Source of the DNA: Collybia mongolica
Taxonomy: Eukaryota > Basidiomycota > Agaricomycetes > Agaricales > Clitocybaceae
Assembly: GCA_013420905.1 (NCBI GenBank)
Contig: JAAXNY010000005.1
Location: 3,162,001-3,226,000 of the forward strand
Direction of reading: 5' to 3'
Length of the DNA stretch: 64,000 nt
Positions 26,336 through 38,490 of this stretch are shown one piece after another (within the stretch, counting starts at the first letter, position 1; each line of letters begins with the position of its first letter). A model generated the notes under the pieces. That model saw only the letters and a program-made list of their open reading frames with translations. It was not told the origin of the DNA and did no database searches. Made by a program: the position numbers and the translations under genes.

Positions 26336-27425
26336 TTAGTTGGTGTTCACAGTAACTTCTACACCTTGATCTGTTCGACGCACAGAGACACTGATGGAAC
26401 GATAAGTTACTGGATGACGCACACAAGCTGCAACCAACCTTGCTAAATCCTTGACGATGAAATCAGGGGAACAGGCTTCCATCTGTTCACGGCTGTGTGT
26501 GGTAAGTAGACCAACAGTTTTGCTACCCGCTGATCGGGCACTGAGTAGGCCGGAAGGTGCATCCTCGAAAACCACACCTGACAATATCATAAGCAGGAGA
26601 ATGCAATTCAATGCAATTCGGCACCCACAATTTTCAGGTTTTACACCACACTTCTTCGCTCCAAGCAGGTAGGGATCAGGGCTATATCAGGATGTTTATG
26701 AGATAACGCAATCGTTAACCCGGAAGAATGAAAATCGAGCCGTACAAAGGCTTTCCTTGAGTCACATCCTCAGCCGTGATAAAGATGTCGGGAACGGGGA
26801 CGCCCGCTATCCTGACGGCTGCTGAGGCATAAACTCGAGTAGCCGATGTACAAATGGCCCAGACGGGAGTTGGGAGATGGCGGGCAGGCGCTAGCTAGTA
26901 TAATCATGATCGGAAGGAACGGCTGTATAGCTATGTGGGACATTATACCTCCTCTAGGATGGTGGCAGCACCGGGCAGTAGGACAATGCCTTGTCGCCCA
27001 TTCTCTGTCGATGATGAAACGATCGCCTGCTCAAAGCGTTGTGCTTCTGTCTGACGAAATAGGGTAGTCAGATGATGTGGTAGTAAGCCAACGGAGCCGA
27101 CAATCCCACCTCAAGTTCTTCGGGATCTTCAACGCCGCAGTATTTTCTAAGATTATCAACTGTGCGAACGCCATGTGCCGCTGGCCGATGTGGTCAGTTG
27201 CCGATGTGTCAGTTGGTTATTCAATCACTCACAGCTTAGAATGTTCTGCACATCAATGCTGGGGTATTTTTCACGGAACCTTTCCCAAGCACCCACAACT
27301 CCGGCGGTAGAATCGACCAAGGTACCGTCCATGTCGAAGAGGCTAGACAGGAATTAGTAGGACTTCGCGTGACGTGGAAAAAGGACGGTGTACATCGCAT
27401 CGACGCGAAATGTAGTTGCGGGCAT
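26336..27425 (-). CDS. HAD-family sugar/polyol phosphatase, glycerol-3-phosphatase (GPP/DOG)-like
   Basis: Haloacid-dehalogenase phosphatase, probably acting on glycerol-3-phosphate or 2-deoxyglucose-6-phosphate-like substrates. Start MPATTFRVDA; a splice (donor GTACAC, 27389 region) joins it to ILFDMDGTLVDSTAGVVG, with the nucleophile and acid/base aspartates of motif I. Motif II lies in CTSATRVYASAAVRIAGVPV; motif III/IV is in VTQGKPFPDPYLLGAKK and GVVFEDAPSGLLSARSAG (the acidic metal ligands). The cap region includes HGVRTVDNLRKYCGV-like residues. The C-terminal 40 residues end in VEVTVNTN. Five or six exons. Divergent from SEC15 (263 bp). Substrate cannot be told from sequence. Confidence 0.82.
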
Positions 27426-27502
27426 GCTGATAACTACAAAACGCCGTGATTGGGGTACGACAGCGGGGAGAGTTAGCAACGTTGCAAGGAGCCGCAAGGC
27501 GG

Positions 27503-27513
27503 AAAAAAAAAAA
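27503..27513. repeat. Homopolymer run of 11 A
   Basis: A short poly-A tract in the divergent promoter between the HAD phosphatase and SEC15. Poly(dA:dT) tracts commonly exclude nucleosomes in fungal promoters; that role is an inference. Confidence 0.85.
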
Positions 27514-27688
27514 CATTGGAACTTGCCCCTGAGCAGGTACCGGACCGAGTACAACCGTTGTTTGTTTAAGGGGCCTGAGCCAAACATGATGCCGGTAAGA
27601 ACGGAACGGTAACAGACTGCTTGATCACTCGTGTGTGCCATTTCAAGAATTTCGGTGTCACTTCGCTTGATTTTCCATCGGCGCAGTC

Positions 27689-30598
27689 ATGCCTCCGCGC
27701 AGACGCCCTCAATTCACCCAGGAAAATATCGACCAGCAACTCCAACAGATTCATCTCTTAGATCCATCTTCTTCCTCCGAGAACCTCGAACAGCTTGGTC
27801 CTATCATCAAGCAGATACACAGCAACAGACAACAGGAAGGCTTTCTTCGCACTGTCCAGGGCCTCATTGAATCGAAGGATGCCGAGATTGAGAAGATATG
27901 TGGCGATAACTACCAGGACTTCATTTCCTCCGTCTCAACGCTGTTCACGGTAAAATCTTACACCGATAAAATGAAGGATAACATTAGTTCCCTGGATACC
28001 AGCGTATCACAGCTTGGGCGGGGCCTGGTTGAGAAGAAGCGCACTCTTCTCCAGACGAAGAAGACCGCTGCTAACCTAGACGAGGCAATTGACACGCTTC
28101 AGGCATGTCTGCGCGTATTGGATGTCGTAAATCGCGTCGGCGAAATGGTCAAAGAGGGGAAATACTGGAGCGCGTTGAGGGTCCGTTGTTCATGTCATGT
28201 GTGGAGAGCAATGTCTCAACGATATATATCATATTATTGCAGTCCCTGGAAGATATTCAGAGCATGCCACCAACGTCGCTTTCACAAACACCCTTATTCC
28301 AGCATCTTCTGTCATCCTTACCATCATTGCGTGCACAAATTAAGGATGCAGTGACCGCATCCATGAAGCAGTGGTTGTTGGAAATTCGAAATATCAGCAC
28401 AGAGGTCGGCAGACTTGCCACGGAAGCCATGGAAGCGCGTACGCGACGATGGAGGACGCGCAGAGAGAAAGACCCTCTTCTCCGAATGAGTCGTGTTGGA
28501 AGCGCAGTCGAGATGATCACTTATGAAAAAACGGAATGTAAGCCCCATCACTAACCTCCAGCGTGGGCTGACCGGGCCTTAATACAGTCAATGTACTTGA
28601 GAATGACACACTACGAGTCGATTTCAAACCCTTATTCGAATGTATCCATATATATACCACTCTCGACTCGCTGGATGAGTTGCAGAAATCATACCAAGCT
28701 GACAGAAAGGTGATCGTCTCACCGCTTCCTCAAGCAAACCACTAATAGTGCTACAAAGGCGCAATCCGACCTCATTCTTCCCAACCCTCTTCCCATCTCA
28801 TCTCTCCCCTCACTGACCCAAGAAATATCGGGGTTCTTCATTGTCGAGACACATGTTCTTGAGACGACAGGATCATTTCGTTCTGAACGTGATGTTGAGG
28901 AACTATGGGATTCCTTGGTTGTAGGCCTCGCAACAGCAATAACAAACTCACTACGGAACGAAACTGATCCGGAGGTATTTCTCCGAGTAAAAGAGTGTTT
29001 GATTGGGTTCATAATGACACTCGAGGTCCGCACCTTTCTCTTATCATCAGGATTATGTTCCTCACGGTTGCTTAGGCTTCTTCGTACTCTACGGCCTCGC
29101 TTCATTCCTTCGTTCTTCTACTATTTGAGAAATATGCCAAACTTTTGGAAGCACAGTTCAGCAGGAGATTCGCCTCGGTAAGCCGTATGTCAAAGACAGC
29201 AAAAGACTCAGCTTAAGTTTCAATCAGACCGTACAACAAGACGACCATCTCCCAATGGAAATCAAATCATCTAAAGACCTTGATGCGATCTTTGAGGTTG
29301 TCTGGGTCAGCGATTCCGAAAAGGCTGAAATAACCCAGTACGCCGGCTTGGATTTGGCAAAGATATATCGCTCACCCTAGAATAGAACCAACCCTCCCTA
29401 CCCGCTCCCTTGGTCTCAAACATTCTATCTGTGTTGTCAGGACGTAAGTTAGCCAGACACTGCCTAACCTGCTTCTGATAACCATATTAGATCCGAGGAT
29501 TCATCCAAAAGTTCTATGCATTTGTTGAAGGGGTCTCCCAGCATCACCGGAATATCGATGAACTTTTGAGCAAGGTAAGGGGTATCTCCTGACATGCCTT
29601 GCAATACAGCTTCTCAATGCGCCATATATACAGTCTTTAGACGATCTCCTTATTAATCATATCAGCGAGACGATTGGGAAGCGCCTTGCAGGGACGTCTA
29701 CTCTCTCACAAATCGCTCAGATCGTAACAAACCTGGAGCACTTCCAAGTTGCATGCGCAGAGCTAGAGCGATCCCTCACCAGCCTGCGGTACATACCATT
29801 CCTACCTCCCGATTGTCATTTGGCTGACATTTTGTTAGATCGACCCAGCGGGGTGGTACAATTAGGCTTAGCGCTTCCTCTTCATTTGAGGCGACCCTTT
29901 CCCGCTCTCTCGCACGTATCACAGGGCTCATTACGTCCAAGCTCGACCAGTTCTTTGAACTGTCCGAGTATGAATGGACTCCACAAACGCGCGAGGATGC
30001 CCCCAGCATGTATTTGTATGAGCTAGTGAATTGGCTTACGACTGTTGTAGACTCTCTTGTGATTAAAGAGGCATATAAGGATGAAGCGTACAAGGGTGCT
30101 CTCGAGTACATCGCGGAGTGTCTAATGGTGTGTAGGGTCGTGTTGTCTATTATGGATAGTGCGATGGTTAACGTCCTTCCCGTCTCCAGAGCTTCTTGAC
30201 TGGAAGAGATATATCTATGATGAACGAGAACGCGATCTCGAACATCCTTATTGACGTCGACTTTCTGGAGGAAGAGCTCAAACGTATAGGAAGGCCGCAT
30301 CTATCTGCAGTTTTTGGCGAGCTTCGTCTTGTAAGTCATACTTGGGAAAGCCTCTACCGTCACTAATGAGGTGCAGACAACTTCCATACCTCTAACGGAC
30401 ACAGTTCATGAGTATCTTGTCCCCGCCATGCGACGGACATCTTACGGTGTGATTAAACACAAACGACTACAGGCTTTACTTGAGAAACTGGCAAGGTTCG
30501 GTACCACTCAAAGAGATCCCGGATCAAGGGAGTTGGCCGAGAAGAGACGGAAGGAGGCGGAAGCTGTTGGCAGACTATTTCCGGGTGAAGGACGTTGA
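27689..30598 (+). CDS. SEC15: Exocyst complex component SEC15 (EXOC6 homologue)
   Basis: Rab-GTPase-binding exocyst subunit that tethers secretory vesicles to the plasma membrane. Starts MPPRRRPQFTQENIDQQLQQ. The N-terminal coiled coil contains IEKICGDNYQDFISSVSTLF, LDTSVSQLGRGLVEKKRTLL and the conserved LDEAIDTLQACLRVLDVVNR. After the first splice SLEDIQSMPPTSLSQTPLFQ follows, then WLLEIRNISTEVGRLA and RTRRWRTRREKDPLLRMSRV. C-terminal helical-bundle exons include ISIMNENAISNILIDVDFLE-type sequence near 30220 and end AVGRLFPGEGR. About eleven short introns. Convergent with ARF1. Confidence 0.92.
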
Positions 30599-30830
30599 TG
30601 CAGTTGGCACGGTTCCGTTGTGCTTTAATAAGCATAATATGATCATTTTTCTATGAGAATGAGCATTTTAGGAGGCTGATGGTCGCCCTACACGGACAAT
30701 AGCCATAAAGAAAGAAACTAGAGATATGAATTGATGGGTAAGAGCGAAATGAACAGCGGTAGAGAGGTTCCGGCATCGTGAAGAGTCGTGCAAGCAATAC
30801 CAATAAAGTACGGCAGAGACCAAGAAACTA

Positions 30831-31661
<831 letters not shown>

Positions 31662-32385
31662 TGTTGCAAGAGTGTGGAACGACGAAACTGTGAAGAAAGG
31701 TAGTGAAGAAGACAAGTCAGAGGTTGATGGGCTTTGGTCTTGCGTGTGACTAAAATTTGGAATTCCGCTAAGGGAAATTGTGGGCAAACACAGCAACTTG
31801 CCGACCCTAATTTTTATATAAGTCCTTGAATTCTGACGACACGTTGACTTTAGGTCTTGATACGTGGTCTTAACGGGTTCAAATGTATTCCGCAGCGTCT
31901 ACAGTGACTAGCTAAGACGCATTTCATATCTGGCCAGACAGGGTGGTTCCGCCATCCGCGGCAAAGGAGTCAAAATATGCAACAATTAGTCAAAGGCCAG
32001 ATATGACATTCCATCAAAATGTCTTTCGTGATATGCCACGCGCAACTAACTGGGATGCAGCAGAATGGTAGGTTTTCGCGACGGGTTGAATCCTGAGTCC
32101 GTACCTGGGGCACGACATATAATGTCAAATGGTGCCTTCACTGCGAATGGAGATGCGTTAGATTCCAAGCCACGGTTTGAAAATCGAAAACCCGTAAGAA
32201 GTGGAGGTAAAAAGAAATTCTAGGCTACCAAAGGTACAAATGAATTACAAAACATATTCTGGTATGAGGAAGACTAAAGTGAACCAAGGAAAACACGAAT
32301 GAAAGGATGCGGCGAGGGTTCGAGGAAGTGAGGGGTATGGTTTGGAACGAACGAAACCGCAATTTTTAATTGAATGTATGAACAC
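31662..32385. other. Intergenic region between ARF1 and the dual-specificity phosphatase gene
   Basis: About 720 bp, both neighbours on the minus strand. It holds the ARF1 promoter and the 3' UTR of the phosphatase gene. I saw no open frame with coding character, no tRNA boxes and no repeat. Confidence 0.6.
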
Positions 32386-33093
32386 TCATCGATAGCCTCC
32401 TTGAGCTTTGAGTTTGCGGTCGATTTGTGTTCTCCAATTGACGTATATGCCATTGGATGGTGATGGGGCGTATTGGCACAAGCCAAATAGAACAAGTTGT
32501 TCTTGGAAACCAGGGTTGGGCCAAATTTGGTCGCGCGCTGGGGGGGGGGGGGGGGGGAGGTCGTTAGAATTGTGCAAGAAATCATGCCATAATCTTTGTT
32601 TACCTGCCCGGACGACGTCCAGCGCTTGGGTTGCGCCGAGGCGACGGGACCACATTACTGAGAGAGCTCCTGATAAATATACATTCCTTCTCAAAAGAAA
32701 AGGCTTACAATAAGCAGCAATTACAACTGCACTCCGGGAAATTCCCTGGACACAGTGTACAAGTACATTTCCTCCGTTCCTTAATGCCTGATCAATAAAC
32801 TGGCAAGCCGAAGGGAGGTGTATGAGAAGATCCGCGTAGTCGACATCTTCAACGGAGATGCGCATGTGGCATACGCCAGATTCCGGAAGTTCAGCCGGTA
32901 TGGGATCTGAACAGACTGATAATATATGGGTTATACGGCGCTCAGTCAGAGATCGCGACGAGCGCGCCGCTAATATACTGTCGGAGGAAAAGGCGATCAA
33001 TATTGGATAGACAAGGTCAAATATTTGCAGGGCCACTGACTTCCCTAAAAAGAGTCTGTTTTCGATGACCGCATTGACGTTCTTCCAGCCCAT
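32386..33093 (-). CDS. Small dual-specificity protein phosphatase
   Basis: Cysteine-dependent phosphatase of the DSP fold. Four exons (33093-33041, 32977-32709, 32657-32604, 32537-32386) give 175 residues, a typical single-domain DUSP size. N-terminus MGWKNVNAVIENRLFLGNIL resembles the start of atypical DUSPs. The general-acid loop lies in ISVEDVDYADLLIHLPSA and the P-loop is VHCVQGISRSAVV (HCxxGxSR with the catalytic Cys and Arg). No MAP-kinase-binding (rhodanese-like) domain. The last intron ends in a run of 18 C on the coding strand just before the acceptor. An ORF upstream to 33243 stays open but lacks support; the start at 33093 matches the family. Confidence 0.87.
   Translation of the reverse strand: MGWKNVNAVIENRLFLGKSVALQIFDLVYPILIAFSSDSILAARSSRSLTERRITHILSVCSDPIPAELPESGVCHMRISVEDVDYADLLIHLPSACQFIDQALRNGGNVLVHCVQGISRSAVVIAAYCKPFLLRRNVYLSGALSVMWSRRLGATQALDVVRAGKQRLWHDFLHNSNDLPPPPPPARDQIWPNPGFQEQLVLFGLCQYAPSPSNGIYVNWRTQIDRKLKAQGGYR
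32540..32557. repeat. Homopolymer run of 18 G (C18 on the coding strand) at a 3' splice site
   Basis: The run forms the polypyrimidine tract of the last intron of the dual-specificity phosphatase gene, directly before its CAG acceptor. Length variation here would alter the distance from branch point to acceptor. Confidence 0.9.
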
Positions 33094-34192
33094 GTTAGCC
33101 GTTTTAAACTTTGAAATGTTTCGACTTGTGTGACTCGACTCGAATGTCTTTCTGGCCTCTTTAGACAGCACATTTTGTACTCTCGCTCTTGTACTGCAGA
33201 TACGGTAACTCGACTCTTCCGTCCGAATTTCGGTATGCACCATTCCCGTTCCTCCATATTGTGGAGGTTAACTAAAATTTTCAGCAAAACAGTTAATGCA
33301 GTGCGTGAGGTAGGTGAAATGACGTTTAACCTGAAGAAAAGGCGATGAACACGTGGTAGATCAAAAGCAGAAGGTAGAATATAGAAAGACTCCGCTACCC
33401 TTTTCAGGAAATACGCCGGGAGCGTCGCATCCCCTGTGGCGATGCCAGTTCACTTTTCAATTTCAGACCATTGTGCGGTCTTTTGATCACGTATCTTCCT
33501 TGCATCCGGACAGGATCAACACATCTGACATGTCTACCCTTCCATAAAACCCACTCTGCTCCCTTTTTCTCGGTTGTCGAGTAACCGGAGGGCGGGTTTC
33601 TGTCTCTTCTCGATAACTGCAAGTCTTCCTCATTGCCCATTGCCTTGACAGAACCTTTGTTGGCTGTCTTGCAACGAGGTACCGGAATCCAGCCAAGTTG
33701 TAAATGCAGTTCTCTCGTGCTAACCGACGCTTTATTCACGCTATTTGTATAGGATTTTGGAGCCAAGCACCTCCTGGCGAGATCAAATGAACTGGTCCTC
33801 ATTCCTCAAGGTCCCAAGTTCAAAGTGGCGGAATTTAGACACATTACATGCTCGAAATACACCCCACAACAAAAAAGACACCCTGGGGACATGTATGTTT
33901 CGACAACTTGGCTGCCACGCCCAACAAAAACGTGTTGTTCGTGATGAATACAGCATCGCAGGTTGCCGAACCTCAAGGTAAACTATGATTGGTGCGGACC
34001 TGGTTGGATTTGTTGTTGACTGATGCGACAACCTGTTTGTGTGCGTGGAGACGGTGAGGCGTCCTTACATAATCTCATCTTTCTCAACTTACCGGACCGC
34101 TTTAAAATGGCACAATAACACTTATGTTGTACTCACGAACTCTAGTCACTCTAACTTGACTCCACCATCTCCTTGTATACCATGAAGATTGA
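33094..34192. other. Gene-poor intergenic region
   Basis: About 1.1 kb upstream of two genes transcribed away from it. The longest open frame is 132 codons on the minus strand (33404-33802, ATG start, basic composition, no domain recognised). An overlapping 64-codon frame lies on the plus strand. I could not find convincing splice partners for either frame. The region may simply be a long divergent promoter, or hold a fast-evolving or non-coding transcript. Confidence 0.4.
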
Positions 34193-34723
34193 ATGGGCAT
34201 CATCAGTGCGTCTTGTTTTTTTTTGGCCTCCTCTCAGCGGTTATTGACCAGCAATCCCTATAAGTTTCGTGCCGACGGCACCCGACGGAGGCCGCCACCT
34301 TCCACCATGCACGGCTGGTTGGCCAAGATGCGAGGAACGCTCATCGGCGACGAGACCTTGAGAAATAAAGTGCGCGGCTTTTACTCCCTCCGCCCTAATG
34401 AAGCTAAGGCCTCTTACTGGCCATAGGGTATGCGAGAGATGAAGGATGCTCGAAATGCTCGTCAATATAACCGGAACAAGAAGAGACAACTCCGGGGGAC
34501 CCGTAGCCTGTTCAGCTTCTTTAGAAGTCCTAAGAAGCAACCCCGGGGTGGGCAGCGACGACAGCCGAATCGACTTGTAGCACGCCCTTCTCAAGCTCGG
34601 AAGCCCTCCAGCTCTTCAGCAACCTCGCGGAGACCACCGGCTTCTCGGAGACCGACTGCGAGTTCTAGAGGTAGTCACCAATCACGCCCGCCTTACTCCT
34701 CAAGAAGAGGGAGTGCGCGGTGA
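34193..34723 (+). CDS. Small very basic Arg/Ser-rich protein of unknown function, about 157 aa
   Basis: Two exons (34193-34369 and 34427-34723) joined by a 57-nt intron with donor GTGCGC and acceptor CATAG. I do not recognise it. The N-terminal half has a compact, conserved-looking core (NPYKFRADGTRRRPPPSTMH, GWLAKMRGTLIGDETLRNKG, MREMKDARNARQYNRNKKRQ). The C-terminal half is an Arg/Ser/Pro tail (SRRPPASRRPTASSRG). The GDETLRNKGMREM stretch loosely recalls CsbD-type stress proteins, but this is weak. Alternative start: ATG at 34182 (MKIEWASS) with a 32-nt intron 34206-34237 (GTGCGT...CTCTCAG), which would give 150 residues. Isolated in a gene-poor region. Confidence 0.6.
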
Positions 34724-35991
34724 AGTCACGGTGGTGTGTTCTTTGGTGTAGTCTGTACTGTGTTGGCTCCTAGACGATATCTAATATCCTTATTGTTTCT
34801 GTATACACACCCGAATGACGATGATTGTGCATAATGTTTTTAATATCTATAGTAAATACAGCATACCTTTGATTTAAAGAGCACTTCGAAGTGTGGCGTG
34901 TTCGCGGCTAAACCCTGCATCGTCGGAATAATTGTGCTGTTGATATCTAATAAAAACGCCTTTTTAAGATCTGAAGTGAATTTATCGTTGCGTTTTTCCA
35001 TAAGGAGAGCCCATTATCATCGATGAACAAAAAGTGCCTAGAGGGGATATGTACTTCTTGGGCCAAGTTCACCATCGATAGCCAAAATCAAAACATGCCC
35101 TCAATCCAGTGCTATATCCAGCAATGGATGATTACTTTCTTTTCAAGCCTTCTCGGCACCGTCTTCAGCAGAGTAAGTAGTAAGTACCGAAGACGTAAGA
35201 TGCCGTCCCTCCTCTCCCGAGCCCGGGCCTAGTCCCTTTCCTCGTATGTCTCTCATCGTACCTCGCTACAAGTATTCTTACTTGCCCTTCACTCCATCTC
35301 TATTGTTGAGATGCAGCTTACATATTGTGGATATAAGCTGTAGATAAACCCAGCCTGCGCACTTGTTACGATTTTCTGTCATGTCGCCCTACTCAGCCGC
35401 ATGTACCTTCGGCCTGAGAAAAGGACTTTGCTTTACGTCTCATCAGTTGCGTGGGCCTAAATGGTGTCTCTTGCTTGGCTCGGCATCTCATCTTAATAGC
35501 TTTAGCTTGCGGAGGATTAACTAAGTTATATCAGTTTGAACTGGCCATCCAACGTCCCCCTTCAAAGCTTCATTATCCACCACAACGCAGGAGTTTCAAT
35601 TCATGCCTACTCCACTGAATAGTATAATTATGGGTGATCTTGCTGTAAGAATCACCATGCTCCGGCGAGAAGTAAGCAGAATTATAGATATCATTTGATG
35701 ATTGTGCCTGCAAGGTTTGTTCCATGGATTGCTCAGCCTTTTCCAAAATATCGCCAGCCAGATTATATGTTTTGAAATCATGATACCTTGAAAAAGGTGA
35801 ATGTCACCTGGCCCAATGGGGCTACGAAGCGGTTGGTTTATGTGACTCGGTCGAGACACATTGTCGACGATCCAATGTGGTTGCGCCGCATGTACTGGGC
35901 TCAGCACCAGTACACGTTATTGTTGGAAAATTGATTAGATGAAAGGCGAAGAAAGACTGTGTGATTGACCGGTTGCATCGTCAGCCCCAAA
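34724..35991. other. Gene-poor intergenic region, about 1.27 kb
   Basis: The longest gap without a recognised gene, lying between two convergent 3' ends where only two short UTRs are needed. It contains a 69-codon ATG frame on the plus strand (35023-35232, hydrophobic patch MITFFSSLLGTVF then basic residues) and scattered minus-strand frames without ATG. No tRNA, 5S, U1, U2, U4, U5 or U6 signature was recognised by eye. It could hold a non-coding RNA or a decayed gene. Confidence 0.4.
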
Positions 35992-37025
35992 CTATGCGTC
36001 CGTCACTGTAGCCTGAGCAGTTTTCTTCTTCTTCTTTCGTTTCCTCTTCTTTTTGGGGTTGTTACCGTCAACGGGGCTCTCCACCTTTATTGGCTCGTCG
36101 GATTCATCTTCGCTCTGGGGTGTTAGATTAAGCAGGGGCTGTTTGAGCACATCTACAGACTGAGACGATCGTTGGAATCGGGAGGAGATGATCGGAGTCT
36201 CTATCAATGACATGTCGACCACCCTGGATGGTTTTGGGGATGTTGCCGCAGCGTTTTTGGCTGGTACACATATCAGCGCTTTCGAAGAATGTATTGAATT
36301 ACGAAAGACGGTTACTTTGTTTATCTTCTGTGGTCGTAGTACCGCCAGATGCTTGTGCAGGTTCGGTGGGGTCCTCCGCCAATGATTTCCGTTTGCTTTT
36401 TTTCCGTCGCGGTGTAGAAGGAGCGAAAGATTTACCTTCTTCACCATCCTGTTTGGCAATCGTCTCTATCACTTCTTCTTGCTCAAACTTCTCTTTTTTT
36501 GTGAATTTGTGATTCGCCATTGTATGGTTTGGGGTTGTAGAAGTGACCGTGTTGGCAACCTCAATGTGTTTCTTGTTTTTCTTTTTCTTCCTTCCCTCTC
36601 CGAATGGATCCACCCTTGCCTTCTTTTTTATAGCTCCTGCCCTACTCTCTTCTTCATCATCAGATTTTTCCTTGCTTACGGCGTCTTCTTCCCTGGCCCG
36701 TTTTGAGCTCTTTCCGATAAGCTGTCCCTTTAGTCGCATAGTCTCTCGAGACAAGCTCTGGGTCTCAGGAATAGCTGCCCCGACACCAAGCCTTGAAGAG
36801 CAATCAGACAAATTTAGGGCCTTAGATGGTGGTGCGCTACCTGGGAGGTCGACGCATGTACTCCTGTAATTCAGCTTCCATATCCCTCTTACTTTTCGCG
36901 GGCAGCTTGCGAGAGGGCTTTAACCAAGAAGAGACCAAGTTTTCAGCGAACGCCATGGACATGTCAATCTGGGCCTGCAGAGCTTCCGTGTCGATCGAAT
37001 CCTCGTTGATAGCATCGTTATCCAT
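35992..37025 (-). CDS. Lysine-rich nuclear protein, DUF3245-like
   Basis: Start MDNDAINEDSIDTEALQAQI at 37025. The N-terminal segment DMSMAFAENLVSSWLKPSRK recalls the short helical motif of the fungal DUF3245 family (from memory, function unknown). Exon 1 joins at RRPPR|LGVGAAIPETQ. The rest is low-complexity, with several bipartite-like lysine/arginine clusters (KKKKNKKHIEVANT, PRRKKSKRKSLAEDP, PKKKRKRKKKKKTAQ), so a nuclear or nucleolar location is likely. A second splice (DKQ|TKNAAATSPKPS) leads into an acidic/serine region. Divergent from Gemin2 (162 bp). Real gene with good confidence; the family name is tentative. Confidence 0.65.
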
Positions 37026-37187
37026 TGCAATGCAAGGCAAGGACCTTTGTGTGTTAAATGAGAGTTCGGTTGTAGAATGGACTATGTACTGTGTATGTGC
37101 ATGGTGGTAGATGATGGAAGCTCGGAAGCTTTACCAACAAATTTGAATTTGATTGTTGGACCAAATCCCCCATCCATTATCCATCGC

Positions 37188-38490
37188 ATGGCTTCCAAAC
37201 GCAAATGGGATGAGTTTGACGGTTCAGACGACGAAGAACCATCTTTCGGAAGGCAAATTCTTCCCGTCGCAAATCTCCCTGAAGACTTCGATGATATACC
37301 ATGTGATGGAATGCAGTACTTGTTTACTGTTCGGTAGTTAGGTATCTTCCCCCTCTCCTTCATCGCTCACCGCCCATCCTCACAGACGTGATGCACGTAA
37401 TCTTCCCCATGTCACACGAGCAACCAACCCATACGAAACAGAAGTCCCGCAACCTCCTCAAGATGATGTTCGTGACATTCCAGACTATATCTCATTGCCT
37501 TCTGAAACATGGCGTACCATCTTCGAGAATCGGTTCAAGAATTTTCGTAACGTGTGCCAAATGATTATAGTTCATACATTTACTTGCACTGACCACCTTC
37601 ACAGAATTTGAAACAACCAACTATCCATGTACCGTTTGTGCCTCAGAACGAAAGCCAGCGACTTATGCCTGACAAAAAAGAGAGAGATCTCTGGTGGGCC
37701 TACCTCGCTGGAAAGCCAGAATCAGATTGGAATCCCCCCAAAAAGCCCAAGCAGCAGAACTCAGGCAAATGGAGGCAGTTTGGACATGGAATGCGTGGCT
37801 TTGCAGATGATCCGGAGTATGACTTACCTTACGACCGACCTCGACAGGAGTCGTGGCAAACAAACGACGAGGGAGAAGTCGAGCTCGTATTACAGATGGA
37901 TCCTAGTGAATCCTTGCCCACACCGACCGGCTCTCCTGCTCCCCCAGACATACTATATGCTTCAGAAGGTCCTTCATCCTCGTCAACAAAGCTAGAACAT
38001 ATAGAAACTACAGTTTACAAACCACGAGAACCCACACCATCCATAATCAGACACATCGACGAGGTGAGCACTTCCACTTAGTATTTACCTAACTCTTAGC
38101 CTGTCTTGTCAGAAAATGGCACTTCATCTCCTCATGTATTTCGCTCATTGGATAAATGCCCATCTCGATAAACCCACTGCCTCCTCTCGGCCAGTTGAAA
38201 GTCATGCGCGTTGGATCTTCGCTCTCTTGTCACGGGTTGAAGACCAGATATCTGCTGATGACATGAACTTACTACGGAACCTTGCACGAGCTTGTATGGC
38301 ATTACTCAAGGCCTCGATCATAGCACGAGTAAGCTCTGAAGAATCGGCGGCCTCGGATTTAGACAAGACTCCTGGAGGGTTTTTGGGTGAGCGTTCATGT
38401 TGGATAATAATCTCTACAATCGCCGGTGTTTGGGCACAACGAGACCTTTGGATGGACACTGAGGATATGCTGAAAGCTATTGGAACTTGA
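37188..38490 (+). CDS. Gemin2 / BRR1-type snRNP assembly factor
   Basis: SMN-complex subunit that holds the Sm pentamer during snRNP assembly. Start MASKRKWDEFDGSDDEEPSF. Conserved Gemin2 features: MQYLFTVRRDARNLPHVTRA (after splicing the first intron), the middle domain WWAYLAGKPESDWNPPK-type sequence, and the C-terminal helical bundle with RWIFALLSRVEDQISADDMN, LRNLARACMALL and the signature ERSCWIIISTIAGVWAQRDL. A disordered linker of about 90 residues separates the two parts. Four introns or so. Whether an SMN partner exists in this fungus cannot be seen here. Confidence 0.88.

Noticed and set aside
29776..30300. 174-codon minus-strand open frame
   Set aside because: Antisense to SEC15 coding exons, whose protein sequence is conserved; the frame has no recognisable domain.
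31850..31890. Possible tRNA B-box (GGGTTCAAAT)
   Set aside because: No matching A-box, acceptor stem or anticodon arm around it.
33404..33802. 132-codon minus-strand ATG frame in a gene-poor region
   Set aside because: No domain, no splice partner, biased composition; kept only as a note on the region.
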